The notes below the pieces were generated by a model. It searched no databases and was not told the origin of the DNA. It saw only the letters and a list, made by a program, of their open reading frames with translations. Positions 22,411-34,620 of a DNA stretch of 64,000 nucleotides are shown in pieces. Made by a program: the position numbers and the translations under genes. The stretch's first letter is position 1. Each line of letters starts with the position of its first letter. Source of the DNA: Sanguinoderma infundibulare (taxonomy: Eukaryota; Basidiomycota; Agaricomycetes; Polyporales; Polyporaceae); the NCBI GenBank assembly GCA_032821775.1, contig JAVLRN010000015.1, positions 248,001 through 312,000 on the forward strand. Reading direction: 5' to 3'.

Positions 22411-24306
22411 TCAGGCGCAACTTATAACATACATAGGCGATGGCCCATTGAATCGAGAAACCATATGCCATTCAACGTATTCTCTTGAAAGGCGGCCCCT
22501 CACCGTCATCGGTGCTGGCGAACAACATATGTGAGAAAATTTGCCAAGAAACCGAAGGGTATGTGACGCCACATACGAAATCCCATGTACTTCATGGATA
22601 GACACATCGCGCACCGCCCGTACGCTACTGTCATCGTCGCGAACAACTCGAAAGCAAACGTATTCATTCGTGTAATTGTGGCGTCGCAAGAGGCCCACCA
22701 CTTCCATGGTCCGCGAGAGCGCATTCGCGAACTCGTCTGCCGCACGTTGCAGTGTTGAATTGAAACCTCTGATGTCGCGGACGGAAGGGTGTGGGGCGTC
22801 CTCGAAATCTAGGTAGCAGAGGAGCACGCGAAGATGTTGCAAGGCAGCTAACGCCTCTGCGACAGCGGCCTAGGAAAGCGCAGAGAATCGGCTTGTGAGT
22901 TGGATTTCAGAGGGGAAGGGTAACGCACCACAGGCACGACGCTCCCGCGTGCGTCACGGTAGCGATGAATGATCAGATCCCGGAGCTGGGGAAACGCATT
23001 CGGGATGAAACTGAAGAGTGCGTTCGCCTGATCGTCCTCTACGAACTCCACTTCCAGAAACCGGAGGCTGGACGAAGCGCAGCGACGCAGGATTCGGAGC
23101 ATTTCCGACGAATTAAGGACGGGAGAGTGCCAGCTTAGCTCCTTCATCGCTTCGATGTCGTGTGAGAGGAGGTGGAGGTAGTGGCGAGGCCAGCAGCGTA
23201 GCGCGAGGGACTCGAGGGTAGGTGGGAGATGAGTATAGAACTCGTCGTCAGGATGGGGATAGGAGACAGACAGGTTGCGGAGATCCGGGCAGGGGAACGT
23301 GGTCCTCATCCCGGCGGGCCATATCTCCTGGCGCGGCAGGTTGGCGGGCTGTCCTAGGGCCAACGTTAGTTGTTGGAGACGAGGCGTGTTTGATAGAACG
23401 CTGATGTAAGGGACGTATGGCTGGCCGTGTACAGCCGACGTGATAACGCAGCGCGGCCCAGTCAAAGAGAACTCGCGGAGGCGAGGGAACTGCGCCGTGC
23501 TCAAACAATCCAAAGGTGCGCATTCGCTGGGGATGATGAGCCTCTCGAGCGACTGTTGAGCGGCGAATTGTTGCAAGAGGACGGAAAAGAGTTTGATCTC
23601 TGTGGGGGAACATTCATGATATCCCCAAGATGGATAGTCGATAGACGCGAGCGAGTGGATCGGGAGACGCAAGGACTGCTCGATTTCGGGAGGGAGGGCA
23701 AGGCGATTGTCCAGATAACCGCCAATATGAAGACTGCGAAGCTGAGGAATCTGAATGACCGCGTTAATCGCTTCCCATGGGACACCCTCATCGTACGAAT
23801 AGCCGATTCTGATCTTCCGGAGGTTGGGCATACGGGATAGTGTGGCAGTGAGCGGTGCGTAAATGTCGTCGTATACGTCCTCCCAGTCGAAGTATGCATG
23901 TGTCGCGTGCTGAAGACGAGGAAAGTGGCACCGTAGCACGAGGGACCTGGTTTATTGCAAGATATCTCAGTTCTTGCAACGAACGAAGGAGGGGATCTTG
24001 CTGACCGGACGTATGGCCATACCGTCTCTGGAGGCATGCTCCTAGAATTGGCCGTGTACAGTGTCCACATGAGGCACCTACGAAACAATATTGGTCTGCA
24101 CGCTTCCCTTATCCACTTGCAAGTCAAGGAGAGTGGGCGCAAGCCTTTGCATGCGACGACGTGTTCGAATAGCTGATCCAGGCTGTCGCTGTCCAATCGA
24201 CAAAAGGCATCTGGAGGCCTATATGGTAGGGACCATAAGCGCTTGAAGTCGAGCTCAATTGCAAGCCAACTCACGAGCGATTGCCTTGGTTTTGTACCAT
24301 CACCAT
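22411..24306 (-). CDS. F-box/LRR protein (573 aa)
   Basis: Four exons: 24306-24275, 24218-24006, 23946-22929, 22869-22411, phases 2, 2, 0, all frames agreeing. An F-box-like segment lies near residues 20-70: DSDSLDQLFEHVVACKGLRP and SLTCKWIREACRPILFRRC, followed by PPETVWPYVRSLVLRCHFPR. The large exon contains leucine-rich repeats at roughly 25-residue spacing (MPNLRKIRIGY, IPQLRSLHIGG, FPRLREFSLTG, CPDLRNLSVSY, PPTLESLALRC, SLRFLEVEF, FPQLRDLIIHR). F-box proteins link substrates to SCF (Skp1-Cul1) ubiquitin ligases, with the LRRs as probable binding surface. This is the intact member; broken relatives are at 8083-8860 and 10597-11079. Confidence 0.85.
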
Positions 24307-26447
24307 GTCTTCGGGGGGGAGGGCTGTGGTGGTCACCGAGTGGAAGGACAACATTATATTACTAATCAGCTTCGGCTAAACTTGTTTGGTATTAAGTTCC
24401 CACAGGCTGTGCTTTCCAACTCGTGATGAACTTGAACGCCCAAATTCTGTGCCTTGACTCAGGCTGTATCATAAATATTGGATTCAAAATGATCCTAGCT
24501 TGTACACAAAATCCCCTCTATCCACCGATGATTCTGACCTTCCTGGTTTGGCTTCATCGAGAGTCGTCCGTTCCATTGGCTCGCAGACGATCATATGGTC
24601 GTCGAGACGAACAAGCGCGTGCGTGGCAGCGAGAACTAGAGCCTTCGTCTCACGGCGCATGGCCTTGACATTGACAAGCTTGGTAGCGTCCGAAGAGCTA
24701 CAATCATGGTCAATGGTGAACTGTCTACAAGGATACCGGCGCAATCACTCAACACTAGTGACTCCCTCAACAACCAGGTTCTCCGCAGTGATGGCACGAG
24801 GCTTATCGAAGTAGCATACGTCCACACGCGGCAAAAATGCTCACCAAGGGCTTAGTAGGTGTCGAGATCTAATGTTGGACGACGCCGGTGCCTAATACCT
24901 ACACACGAAGAGTAGTTACTCAGTACGCGTCAGCAAATGATGAGCCGTCGCACCTCGGTGCATTTGGAAGAAATGGCGAGATAGAGTCACTTAGGAGTGG
25001 GAATCACTCCCAGAATAGACACGTTTTTGCGATCCACAACCAACCTCATGTGGCTAGAGAACTTTTCACTCAAACCGAGACACTTACGGGTGTCAACCAA
25101 CATCTTGGAAGGAGAAGAGCAATGCTTCGATGGAACTCGTGCAAGCCCCCAGGGAGCGGATGGCTCGAGCGCAAGCAGATGTTGAGCCTGATTGATCGAT
25201 CCGTTCTGAGAAGTGGAAACAAGACGAATATTGCCTAACTAACCACAGACATATGTGCCAGAATGAGAGCATGTTCGAGCTTCGTGGGTACCTCAAATTG
25301 CGGTCATCATAGCGAACCCTCAGTACGCTGAGCGTCAAAATGGAGTAATCTAGCTTGAATCCGATTCCTTCAAGTTCCTCAAGTTCAACCCAACGACCGC
25401 TTGTTTCCGTTGACAAAATTGCCCTGTTGTACAATTCCCTTATGTGCCTTGCAATTCGATACCCCGTTGACGTTTTCTCAGCCGCATACAGGGTACAGCT
25501 GGGACTGGAAGACTAGCAAGCACTATGCATACGCAAGCACTCAACTTCGGGCGATCCATCGGCCCTCACCAAATCCACCCAAAGCGCAACAGACGATGAG
25601 TGTACGTGCGTACCAGGAGCCCTCTTCCCTTCTCCGCTCTCGGCCACTGCGCCGGGGGAAGCTTCGTCGACATCGACGTCGACCCTGATGCGTTTGGCTT
25701 GCTTTTCGGAACTCCATCCACAGCAATGGGCTTCAAGGTCACGAATGCATTTGTTCTGGGCGGCAGGAACTGGCAGGACAATGGTAGGGAAGGTCTCGAG
25801 GACAATAGTCGATGCTTGGTCGCCGGGCGAAGCTGCGTTCGGGCTGTCTCGGAAGACTTGTTTGGTCGTGTTTAATTCAGAGGCCGCCGCCAAATAGACG
25901 ACAACAACGCTTTGATGGGATATCGTGACCGTCATCGATCACAGTGTGTGTCACATATCCGCTTCCGGACAGTTGAGGCTGACTCCGATCCCATTTAATA
26001 GCTGCAGTGGCTCTGTGAAGAAGGGAGTGTTAACATATGCAAGTTATTTGCCATCAAATAAGGACGTGCCGCTTTGTGGCCTGCATTTTGCAGTGATTGA
26101 TTCGAGCAGCGCCCACACTTGACGACACGTACTTATATCAGGTACGTCCCACACCATAGCCGTCAACTACACAATGGTATCCGAGAGGCCCATGTTGTTC
26201 CGTGCGTACTTTCCTCATTGGGACTGCTTTCAACCCGGCACCTCGGCGACAAACTCAGCGGCACACGCCGACCGACACTCCGCAGGTTTACCAGTTGCTT
26301 CGCCGTCTCTCTCTTTCTCTTTCACTCTTTTTCCTTCATCCCCACTATATCTAGCTCTATTCTCAACCCTCTTTCGTCCCCGTCCTTCCCGCGGTTCTCT
26401 CATTTTGCTGCTCGGCTGTACACTCCCATTCCCCACCTCATCTCGTG
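24307..26447. other. Gene-poor 2.1 kb
   Basis: No gene with consistent splicing. The minus strand around 24490-24840 reads like an old coding piece (FDKPRAITAENLVVEGVTS, stop, then ATHALVRLDDHMIVCEPMER) that I cannot assign. Around 25860-25915 a short sequence also occurs near 35830-35875. Confidence 0.4.
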
Positions 26448-27308
26448 ATGCCTCAAGCTTGTGGTGCGTCCGCGTCGTGTCGCGCTGGAGCTCGTCGTTT
26501 TTTACTCACCCACATCCCTTATGCCCTCCAGCGAATGCTACTACACATGTATCTCCAAGTGCGTCTGGGGCAACGGGTCGGTCATCATCGCGTCTTTCCA
26601 GCCTCGAGTCTGACATCCAACCACCGAAGGTACCCACGAGACGACAGCGGCTCCTCTTCAATGTGCTCTCAGCGATGTCGATGCCGATGTCGGGTCCCGT
26701 AAGTCTAAACCTCGTCCCGCTTGCGCTTGCTGTTGAAACGAAATCGATAGCGTCGGGTGACAGGAGCACATCGCCAGATCCAGAATATACCTTCGATGCG
26801 TTTGACTTCGACCTGGTCGGTACGTGTCACCTTGAATCCTTCATGCGTGGGGATCATACTGGCACATGTGGGCTCCGCAATCTGGGCACAGAACACATAG
26901 CCCGCTCGTCTGGCCCGGAAGGGGGCCGCTTTGCGCGTGCAGAGACACGAATGGTCGAGGAGTACCTCGTGCGAATTATCCACGGAGTAGAAGCCTTGCC
27001 TAAGACGACCGCCTGCGGCCTCCCGCGGATTCTGCGCCGCAGACGCGTGGGGTGCACGCTTTATGAGAAGGTGTTGACTGGACATTTTATAAATGCGTCA
27101 GTAGTCGTGTTCAACCCTCACGTGTGCTTGACTGACTTGCTGGAGTTTGTGCAGCGTACACTATGCTTCAAGGGGCTTGGACGAGGCGACTCTCTTTGAG
27201 AGGAACCCATACGAGTCCGAAGATCCTGAGGACGACGAGGACGCAGAGGAGACCGGATTTGAGATAACGGAAGAAGAGCGGTCTCCTGAGTCTGACGAGG
27301 AGATCTGA
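26448..27308 (+). CDS. Orphan protein, acidic C-terminus (220 aa)
   Basis: Exons 26448-26463, 26532-26819, 26892-27096, 27155-27308 (phases 1, 1, 2). The product begins MPQAC, continues with a Ser-rich segment, then DPEYTFDAFDFDLV, a basic central part (GGRFARAETRMVEEYLVRII, ILRRRRVGCTLYEKV) and a strongly acidic tail (ESEDPEDDEDAEETGFE). No family recognised. The 16-nt first exon makes the start less certain. First of seven co-oriented orphan genes. Confidence 0.6.
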
Positions 27309-28584
27309 GCGGTGGCTCGCCGACTCCCTCCCTCCGTTGTCTCACGGAACCCGGCTCTCTCGAGGTATTTCTCTGGAAATACATGCGACGCCCTGTCTTA
27401 CCGGGGTTCTCATGATGACGACCTAATTCTCATACGATATTTCTCCAATGCTGTCCACAGCTCTCTATCTCGTTCGCGTTATCGCACTCGTATGTACAAC
27501 ACGTCTATCGCAGCCGTACCTTCCCATCCGCTATGCTGTCCTTCAAGTCCGCGCTATCTGAATCGTCGTCGTCTCTTGAATACGCACACCTTAGCATGGT
27601 GCTCTCGCTTCATATCATACCACTGTATCGATACCGTTGGATGCCAAATCTATTCGCTGTCATACTCTGCCGCATATTTTGACTATCATAGTCTCCCCCT
27701 TGTTGTGCCCAACATTCGAAGCGCTGGATGGCAGTGCGGCGTTGAGTATCGCAAATGTCGAGCAGCCAATCAGAATCGTCCACAACTGTGCACCAAAAAT
27801 CAAGTATTGTTCCACTGTCACTGCGACGACCTCCCGTCCGCACTTCATGTACTGCACTGCTCGCCGTGTATCGCGTGTTATGTCATTGATGATGACCTAT
27901 GGCGGCGAGGAAGGCAGGGGTGAAGGCATCATGCGGTAGGTACAGTGCCGCGCGACCCTCGAACTCTCAGTAGACGGCGGGCGGTACTCACGACCTAGCG
28001 ACGGTCAGGAAAGACTGGGCCACGTCTACAACATACGAGGTGTGTTGCTCTCCATCGCCCTGTACACGAGATGGAATTCATCTGTTCCTCCCACACGCAG
28101 ACGGTCCCCGCATAAGCCATGCGGGAAGTTCTGGCTCGACCGTGCATCCCAGCTTGTGGATACACGGACGTCAGTGATGCTTTTATAAGTTCTCGATAAG
28201 AGGCAATGTGTACTTTTGGGGAGAAGCTTTTGGACAGTCAACGTTGTATGTAACAGATAACACCAAACATTTATCCAGGTTAGTCGAAAGGTTTCATGTG
28301 CGAGAACCAACGAAACTGACAAGTTTATTGTGTATTATTACAAATGCTGTTCTTCCAGAGTGGAGCCTACCCTCAGTGCGTCGAGTGGCCCTTGCTTTGT
28401 CTGGATGTGGCGGCGCTTATGGTTCGCTTAGGTGCTGGGGAGACGCGAGGCGCCCTTTCGCTTTCAACATCCCTTTTGACCACGTCCACAACCTCTTTCA
28501 ACGCCGCTCGCGCTTTACAGCTGCCTTTCAGCTTCCTCCCGCAACGTCCAGACATACCGACATTCTCATCAGCTCACAATCGCG
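27309..28584. other. Intergenic 1.3 kb
   Basis: No coding structure supported. Presumably contains the 3' UTR of the upstream gene and the promoter of the next. Confidence 0.45.
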
Positions 28585-30176
28585 ATGGCAGTGACTATAA
28601 CACCAATTGTTGTCCCTCGCCGGCTTGCCGCTCCTTGCCACCCGCTTGCACGGATCGTCCCCGAGCCTCCCTCTCCGCCAAAGAAGCGTCATCTAGAGGA
28701 CGTCTCTTCTCATACAAAGCGACCCAGAACTTCCCCACCATGTACGTTCCTTGCGCATCGACGCTGCTAACCACCAACTCCCGACTGACATGTCTCAACC
28801 ATCAGTGGATCCCATCGCTTTTCCGCCCCCAGAGGAATTCCAACCTCCCTTTGATATTGACGACGCGGACGGGTGGGTTTCACTCGGTATGTTGTCAGTC
28901 ATGTTCGTCGCACTGGATGGATGGTCATTGACATATATTGCCCCGGGCTGTAGATATGTTAAGACCATATAGCACGGACGGATACGGCGGATGGAATGGC
29001 TCAGGTGCGTGTACGTGTTTGATAGGTAGTAGATATCTCAGCCCAACCATCCCATCCCTAGATATCGATCCTTGGAGCCTGGCAAGTCTATCTGACGATG
29101 CGCCGCCTCTCGACACCCCCTCTGTCCCAGCCGACGGAGATATCTTTTCATGTATCGACGACCTTCCGGACATTGACGACATACTAAACGGAATTTCGTC
29201 GTCATTGAGGCAGGACAATCCCGAAGAATCGTCTTCGCACCAACCACCGCCGCCACCACTACTCGCAGTCGACGACGATAGGATCCATTACGTCCACAGT
29301 CCCCATGCGCAAATATCCGAGCACATCCCTCCAGAAAAGGTCCCTCGGCCCGTCTCCAAGTTCCCTGGCGGCCACACTCTGGACACAGAAGACCTTCGCG
29401 TCAATGTGTTCAACAACTTGCGCCTCCAGAGGTACGTTCAACACTCCATTCGTCATGTATCCCAGATTCTAAATGGACTGTGTACAACCACCAGGATATA
29501 TCCCTCCTACCAATGCCCGTTCCCGCCGCTTTACGAGCGTGACGCACCGACCCCGCGACTTCCCGGAACACCTGCCGGCAACATCGCCCAGCGCACGAAA
29601 CTCGAACCGTCCCCAAGCCAATACAGATACTTCCTGGACACAGACGACGCGAAGAAGCTCATCGACCGCACCGGAAAGGGTCGCATCCACGTCAAGCACG
29701 CTCAGGGCTACACAACGTCCGAGCTGTTCGGTCTCGACGCCGACATGGAGAGGCGGGTTCCGCCGAACGTCGAGGACGTTAAGCACTGCGTTCACCACAA
29801 GGCTGACCCGGACCCGCTCGGTACGATCAAGGTGTACGTCGACCCGGCGGCGGTGACGTTCTGGAAGGCGAAGTCGTCCGACATCTTGGAGCGGAAAGCG
29901 GCGGCGCTGAGGGAGCAGGCCATTTTGGAGTTCTTGAGGTGGAGTGATGAGGACGATGACGATGTCGCCGAAATGGAGGCAGTGGACATCCCTACTCCTA
30001 GCGTTCAGTCGGATGCGGATGTTTCGTTCGATTTCTCTGCTGTCAGCCTTGATTTGGAGGCGGACATTTCGTTCGGCTCTGACGATTCGACCGTGTACAG
30101 TAGTAGTGAGGACGGCGAGGAGTGCGGAGAAGTTTTTGATTACGATAAATGGCTAGTGGAGTACGGGTTGTGGTAA
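28585..30176 (+). CDS. Orphan acidic protein (446 aa)
   Basis: Five exons: 28585-28741, 28806-28886, 28954-29004, 29062-29431, 29495-30176; phases 1, 1, 1, 2, with each junction restoring the frame. N-terminus MAVTITPIVVPRRLA then a bipartite-like basic stretch (PPKKRHLEDVSSHTKRPRTS), suggesting nuclear import. The middle is Asp/Pro-rich (CIDDLPDIDDILNG). The last exon has the most compact part: SQYRYFLDTDDAKKLIDRTG, IHVKHAQGYTTSELFGLDAD, VKHCVHHKADPDPLGTIKVY, FWKAKSSDILERKAAALREQ, then an acidic tail ending DYDKWLVEYGLW. No known domain is identified; the last exon could be a DNA- or protein-binding module, on composition only. Confidence 0.75.
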
Positions 30177-30715
30177 TTTTCGGACTGCCTATTACGCTCA
30201 TGGACTTACCGTGTCCCGCCCTGCGTCAAGTCTGCTGTTTCTTGGTTTTGACCTGTGCTTTGTGGACGCTTCGCTGTATACTCGTCTTTCTATGGTCTAT
30301 ATCTGTATTACGTCTTCCGTTCTTACATCGGACATGTGTATTTCGAGCAGAGGGACATAATAACGCTTCCCAAAAATGATCGCTCTTTGTACATGGTCCG
30401 GCTTCCGACTAAAGCTTTGAACGGTGAACTGATCTATTCTTGCATCACGTTGATGAGGACAATGGCCCTCTCTTTGCGTACGATGGAGCATCAGGAACGT
30501 CACGGGAATGTTGACAGTTGAATAACGGTATGTGCGTCGGTAAGGTTTTCGCTTAAGAGCCCATGACCCGCCCCCGCAGCCTTTTCCCTCCCGTCTCACT
30601 CCCCTCACTCTCTCAAACCGACCACCACCTTGCTTCTGGACTTCTCTCACAGCTCAGTTTCATTCCTTTCCGTCATTCTGGGTGTTCGCTCGCCTTCGGG
30701 TACTACACAGTACAG

Positions 30716-31831
30716 ATGGCTCCCCGTTCTTGTCCTCCACCGATCGTCCTTCTCCGCGGAAAGCCAGCGGTCGCCCCTCCCCCGGTCATTACGCCTCTGC
30801 ATGTTGAGTGCACATCGAACGGGGACTGCGATTCAATGAAATGGCGCGCTGTTCCTTCTATTCTGGGCAGGATTTACAACGAGGGTACGTGTCAATCCCT
30901 TTTGCAATGCCATAGTCGAGCGCGTCCAAGGCTGACTTTTGTTCTCAATGGTATATAACCATTTGATGGTGTACAACAATAGCGCTGAAGATGGATCTCG
31001 AGGGTTGGTGGACTGACCCCAATTTTGACTACGACTCTCCGGAGGAGGTCGCGCGACGGACTAAGATTTACGCCGCGGTTGGTAAGTCCCCGATTAATTC
31101 CGTAGACTAGTTCTGCTGGATGATAATCGATTTCACAGTTCGTCATGTTGAGGCCGAGAGGATCGCCAATACGGAACAGACAACCGTCGATAACGGTCAG
31201 AGTGACGGTGAGTAAATGCTTCCAAAGATCCCTTTTCTGCCTTGCCTCCTGATCTCATGACTGAATTAATCAGATTCGGTGTCGCAGCACACGGCCACTC
31301 CAGGCCAGCCCAAGCATGCGCTGAACCAGCCTCAGTCAGCTGTGCAAAAGCCGGTAAACCCGAGGCCCTCTCGCATTCCACGGCCTGTTGCTCGCCCGAA
31401 GGTGCAGACCACACCCGTTGCGTCGACGACTCGAGTTGAGGTGACTGTCACCCAGTCGAGTCGCACAATCGAGTCGATGGTAAGCGAGTCGAGGGCACTC
31501 GACCAAGGCAAGCAACCGACGCCCATTACCGGTGAGTTCGTCCTGGCTCAACGATGGCTGTCTGGAAAACGCTGAACTGTTCCAAGTGTCAGTAGCACCG
31601 CTGTTGAAGGCATCGAAGCGGAAGGCGCACAAATCTAAGACCGGACGGCGCTCCTCCAAGGAAGGCAAAGCCATACTTTGCCTGAACAGATCCCACGCGT
31701 GCGTGGCTGAGACGGGCGTTCTTCGTAGGGGACCTCGTCAATTTACCGACGCACCTGAAGACTATCTGCGGCAGTCACGCCAGGCATTGAAGGAATCCAC
31801 AGGGAGGAATGTCGAAGTGGCTGAGGGCTAA
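30716..31831 (+). CDS. Orphan protein, basic C-terminus
   Basis: Five exons starting at 30716 (MAPRSCPPPIVLLRGKPAVA), about 30716-30890, 30982-31081, 31139-31208, 31274-31531 and 31588-31831, all four introns phase 1. Recognisable only by composition: MDLEGWWTDPNFDYDSPEEV in exon 2, a Gln/Pro/Val-rich exon 4, and a Lys/Arg-rich last exon (KASKRKAHKSKTGRRSSKEG) that could contact nucleic acid. No family recognised. The last acceptor may be either of two AGs six bases apart. Confidence 0.62.
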
Positions 31832-32519
31832 AGCCAAAGACGCAGTGTAATTCGAATCGGATTTCGAGTGCGAGGGCGTGAGCCACTCGCAGCTAGCGGT
31901 CCGAGCCCAGTGTTTCCAAATATCATGCCTATAATTGGTGCGTCGCTCACTGAAGTGCTCTTGTAGTCGCTATCATGTGCTGATTTAATCTCTAGTATAT
32001 TTATGCTGACTAACTATTTATTAACTTACCATCATGTCGCTCCTTCTACTGTCTGCTGTGTTCCATCCCAGTCCCTACTTGCGCGCTCGTCATCATGTTG
32101 CATGCCCATTCTCCTTTACATCCATAACGTACTCACCAGAACACAGTGATTTGGAATATCCTCTCACTGCTCCAATTCTGATCTCACATACTGTATCAAT
32201 GTAGCCATCCTCGCAATACTGTATCGAATTGAATTACAATCACGTCGTCTCATTTCGTCCGTCCGGGAAATTGAACCGCAATTAAGCGGCCCGCGAGGTA
32301 TTCTAATTCGGCCGCAGTGGGTTCGGAAATGTGTGACTCGCTGATGCGCAAATTGTCGGGCCCGCCCATTGTTCGCCGACAAGGCCCAACTCAAGGCTCG
32401 CGTCTAGCGCTCGGGTCGTCTGAACTTGATCCCAACCACCACTCACCGACCGACAACACTCGTCTTGTTTCTCCACTGTATAACGTCAACCTAACTCTTT
32501 TCCACACCTATCACTCGCA
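31832..32519. other. Intergenic
   Basis: AT-richer 3' flank and promoter zone. A TATAA at 32479-32483 lies 40 bp before the next ATG. Nothing else supported. Confidence 0.45.
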
Positions 32520-33689
32520 ATGGCATCGAAGCGCTGGGCTGACACTCGCCAAGCCTCCAAGAAGGAGAAATTTCCTAAGAAGCGGCGCATCCCCTGCCCA
32601 CGGCAACTAAAATTCCCTGCCATACGGGTGTACTTCCGGACATCTCTTCGAAGAGAGTTCCTCAAGAAATATCTTATCAGGGAGGAAATTCAGCAAAGGG
32701 CTGGTTTGTGCCCACACCCTTGCATCGCCTTGTCTCGCAAGGCCACTCACATTCATTTCAGGGACTACAGATCGCAGACGTGGGGAGCATCCGAATGGCT
32801 GGGACACGACACAGGCGAAATACATCCAAAACCACATGTTGTCAGTGGAAAATCCGGCCATTTCCCCAAACGAGGGAGGGTGCGTCGAAAACGATGTGTT
32901 GTCGGCGAACAATCGGGAGATTTCCCCGAGCGTAGGTACGTGGCTTTCCATCAGCGGTACCCAACCACCTTCTCATTCAAAGCCTGCGAAAGCCGTCATG
33001 CCCTACTTCACTCGAGATCAGAAGGACTCTGAAAAGGTCCTGGAGAAGCGGCGGGTCGACAAACGCAGCAACCCCAAGGCCGCAAATGCAGCCGGACGAC
33101 GCGGGTTCTGGGACAGTCGTGCCAAAGGCGCAGGATTCAACCATATCCGCAGACCGAAAACTTATACTGAGCAGAGCGGAACGACTCCCAAGCAGGACAG
33201 GGTCCGCAAGCTGCTGGCCAAGGTCAGTGGCAAGCAGGATTGCAAGGCGACCGGGGAGAAAGATGACCGATCCTACGCCTCCTACGTGAATAACGCGTCT
33301 CAGGAGGTCACCCTCCAGGATACATTGCTTCTGCTCCGGTACCGTCACTAGTGAGTGCATGGTCTTCAACCGCTCCGTACTCACGATCGCTCACTCCCCG
33401 CTACAGCAATCCGGAAATAAAGCTCCCTCGCCTCGGAAAGCCGGACCCACCGGTGTACAGGCCCAAGGGCACATCGGGGGAGAGGCTGAGTCACCCAATA
33501 TACGGTCCGTTCCCATGTCCCAAGTACCAACAAGTTCCATTTGGCGATGAGCAATCGACGGCGGAAAGGTACCTCAAGTCGCACGGCCGCATCGCTGCGA
33601 AGTACTTAACCGGGAAAACGAATCCTGACATGACCTCGGGTGATAACCTCAAGAAGAGGTTGGCCAAGAAAGAGGAGGCGCACCAGTGA
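32520..33689 (+). CDS. Orphan basic protein (351 aa)
   Basis: Exons 32520-32703, 32762-33350, 33407-33689, phases 1 and 2. The start MASKRWADTRQASKKEKFPK is highly basic. The central exon includes KRRVDKRSNPKAANAAGRRG and FWDSRAKGAGFNHIRRPKTY; the last exon has KLPRLGKPDPPVYRPKGTSG, YGPFPCPKYQQVPFGDEQST and ends KKRLAKKEEAHQ. A further GTACGT at 32937 could be a donor but the frame is open through it, so I left it unspliced. No domain recognised; the high Lys/Arg content suggests nuclear or nucleic-acid association. Confidence 0.65.
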
Positions 33690-34620
33690 CTAGCGGGAGT
33701 GCCCACCGTTGTTGCCGGACAACTATCGATTCCGCCTCGGTTTCTATTCTCGATATCAGCGATCTTGTACGATGGAATCGTCAGGTGCACTAACCGCATC
33801 GTCGCTCGCTGTGCTGTTGTTCTTCCTTCGAGTATGTTTCGGAAGTCTGCATGCATGCACCTGTTCCGAGCTTTTGTGTCACATGCTTTTGTCGCGACGC
33901 TTTGTGGTCAGCCGTCAGACAAGCCTGGTCCGGTCTTTTGTCATATCGCTTTTAAGTGAACAAAGACCCGCTTTTGACGGATCACTTTCATCCTGTTTAA
34001 CATTGGCATCCGCTCGCATGCGCGACCTTCATTAGTCCATCCACCCTTGAGCGCCACTCATAAGCACCACAGGCCGTTTCCTCTTTCGCACCCACCACAT
34101 TCCCAGCATAATGAACGCCTCTCGCTCTCGTAACTCCGCCGACTCTACGGAGTCTGAGGGCACTCTTACAGCGATCCTCAATGCCGCTCTCAACGGTTAC
34201 GGTAAGCGGCGTTTCCTTTGATGACGAGCATACAACTTAAACGCCACCTATCGCAGGCTTCGTGTTCGTACCACACCCAAAAACCGGGGAAGAGATGATT
34301 ATATACCGCGTGCGCGACATCGATCTTCGCAGAGGAAGAATAGGTGAGCCTCCCCTCCCTCGCCCCTCACATTCTTCATCCAATAGCTGACGACACTCGT
34401 GTGGTCCAATCCAGACTCAAATTTCGCCACGCGCAGTTTCGGGGTGTCTATCGACCTCCTCCGGCACGCATCTCAACCTGCTCCAAGTCTCGACGCGATT
34501 CTCGAGGTGCGGCGCTCACCAGAATTGTACGACCAGGCCTGACCATAGACAACCTATTGGTTGGTTGACTCCCGGAATGCGCGCGCGACAGCAGAAGGCC
34601 GCGGGCGAGCACCTTCTCTT
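33690..34620 (+). repeat. Direct duplication of about 0.93 kb, partner at 59690-60620
   Basis: The segment from the 3' flank of the 32520 gene through the small gene at 34111 recurs 26 kb downstream in the same orientation with many substitutions. Shared landmarks include the flank text around 33750-33960, the whole second exon of the small gene, and the downstream stretch up to GCGAGCACCT near 34606. Confidence 0.75.
34111..34542 (+). CDS. Small orphan protein (101 aa), duplicated gene
   Basis: Exons 34111-34201, 34257-34343, 34415-34542; both introns phase 1. Product: MNASRSRNSADSTESEGTLT, then GFVFVPHPKTGEEMIIYRVR, then RSFGVSIDLLRHASQPAPSL and a short tail ending LYDQA. The exon-2 protein sequence is identical in nearly all residues to its duplicate at 60104-60566, which supports the splice model. 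Function unknown. In the duplicate the reading continues beyond this stop (TGA here, GGA there), so this copy may have lost a short C-terminal extension. Just downstream, an open hydrophobic stretch (VLARLLVIASLVVYLI) may be a relic of it. Confidence 0.62.
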
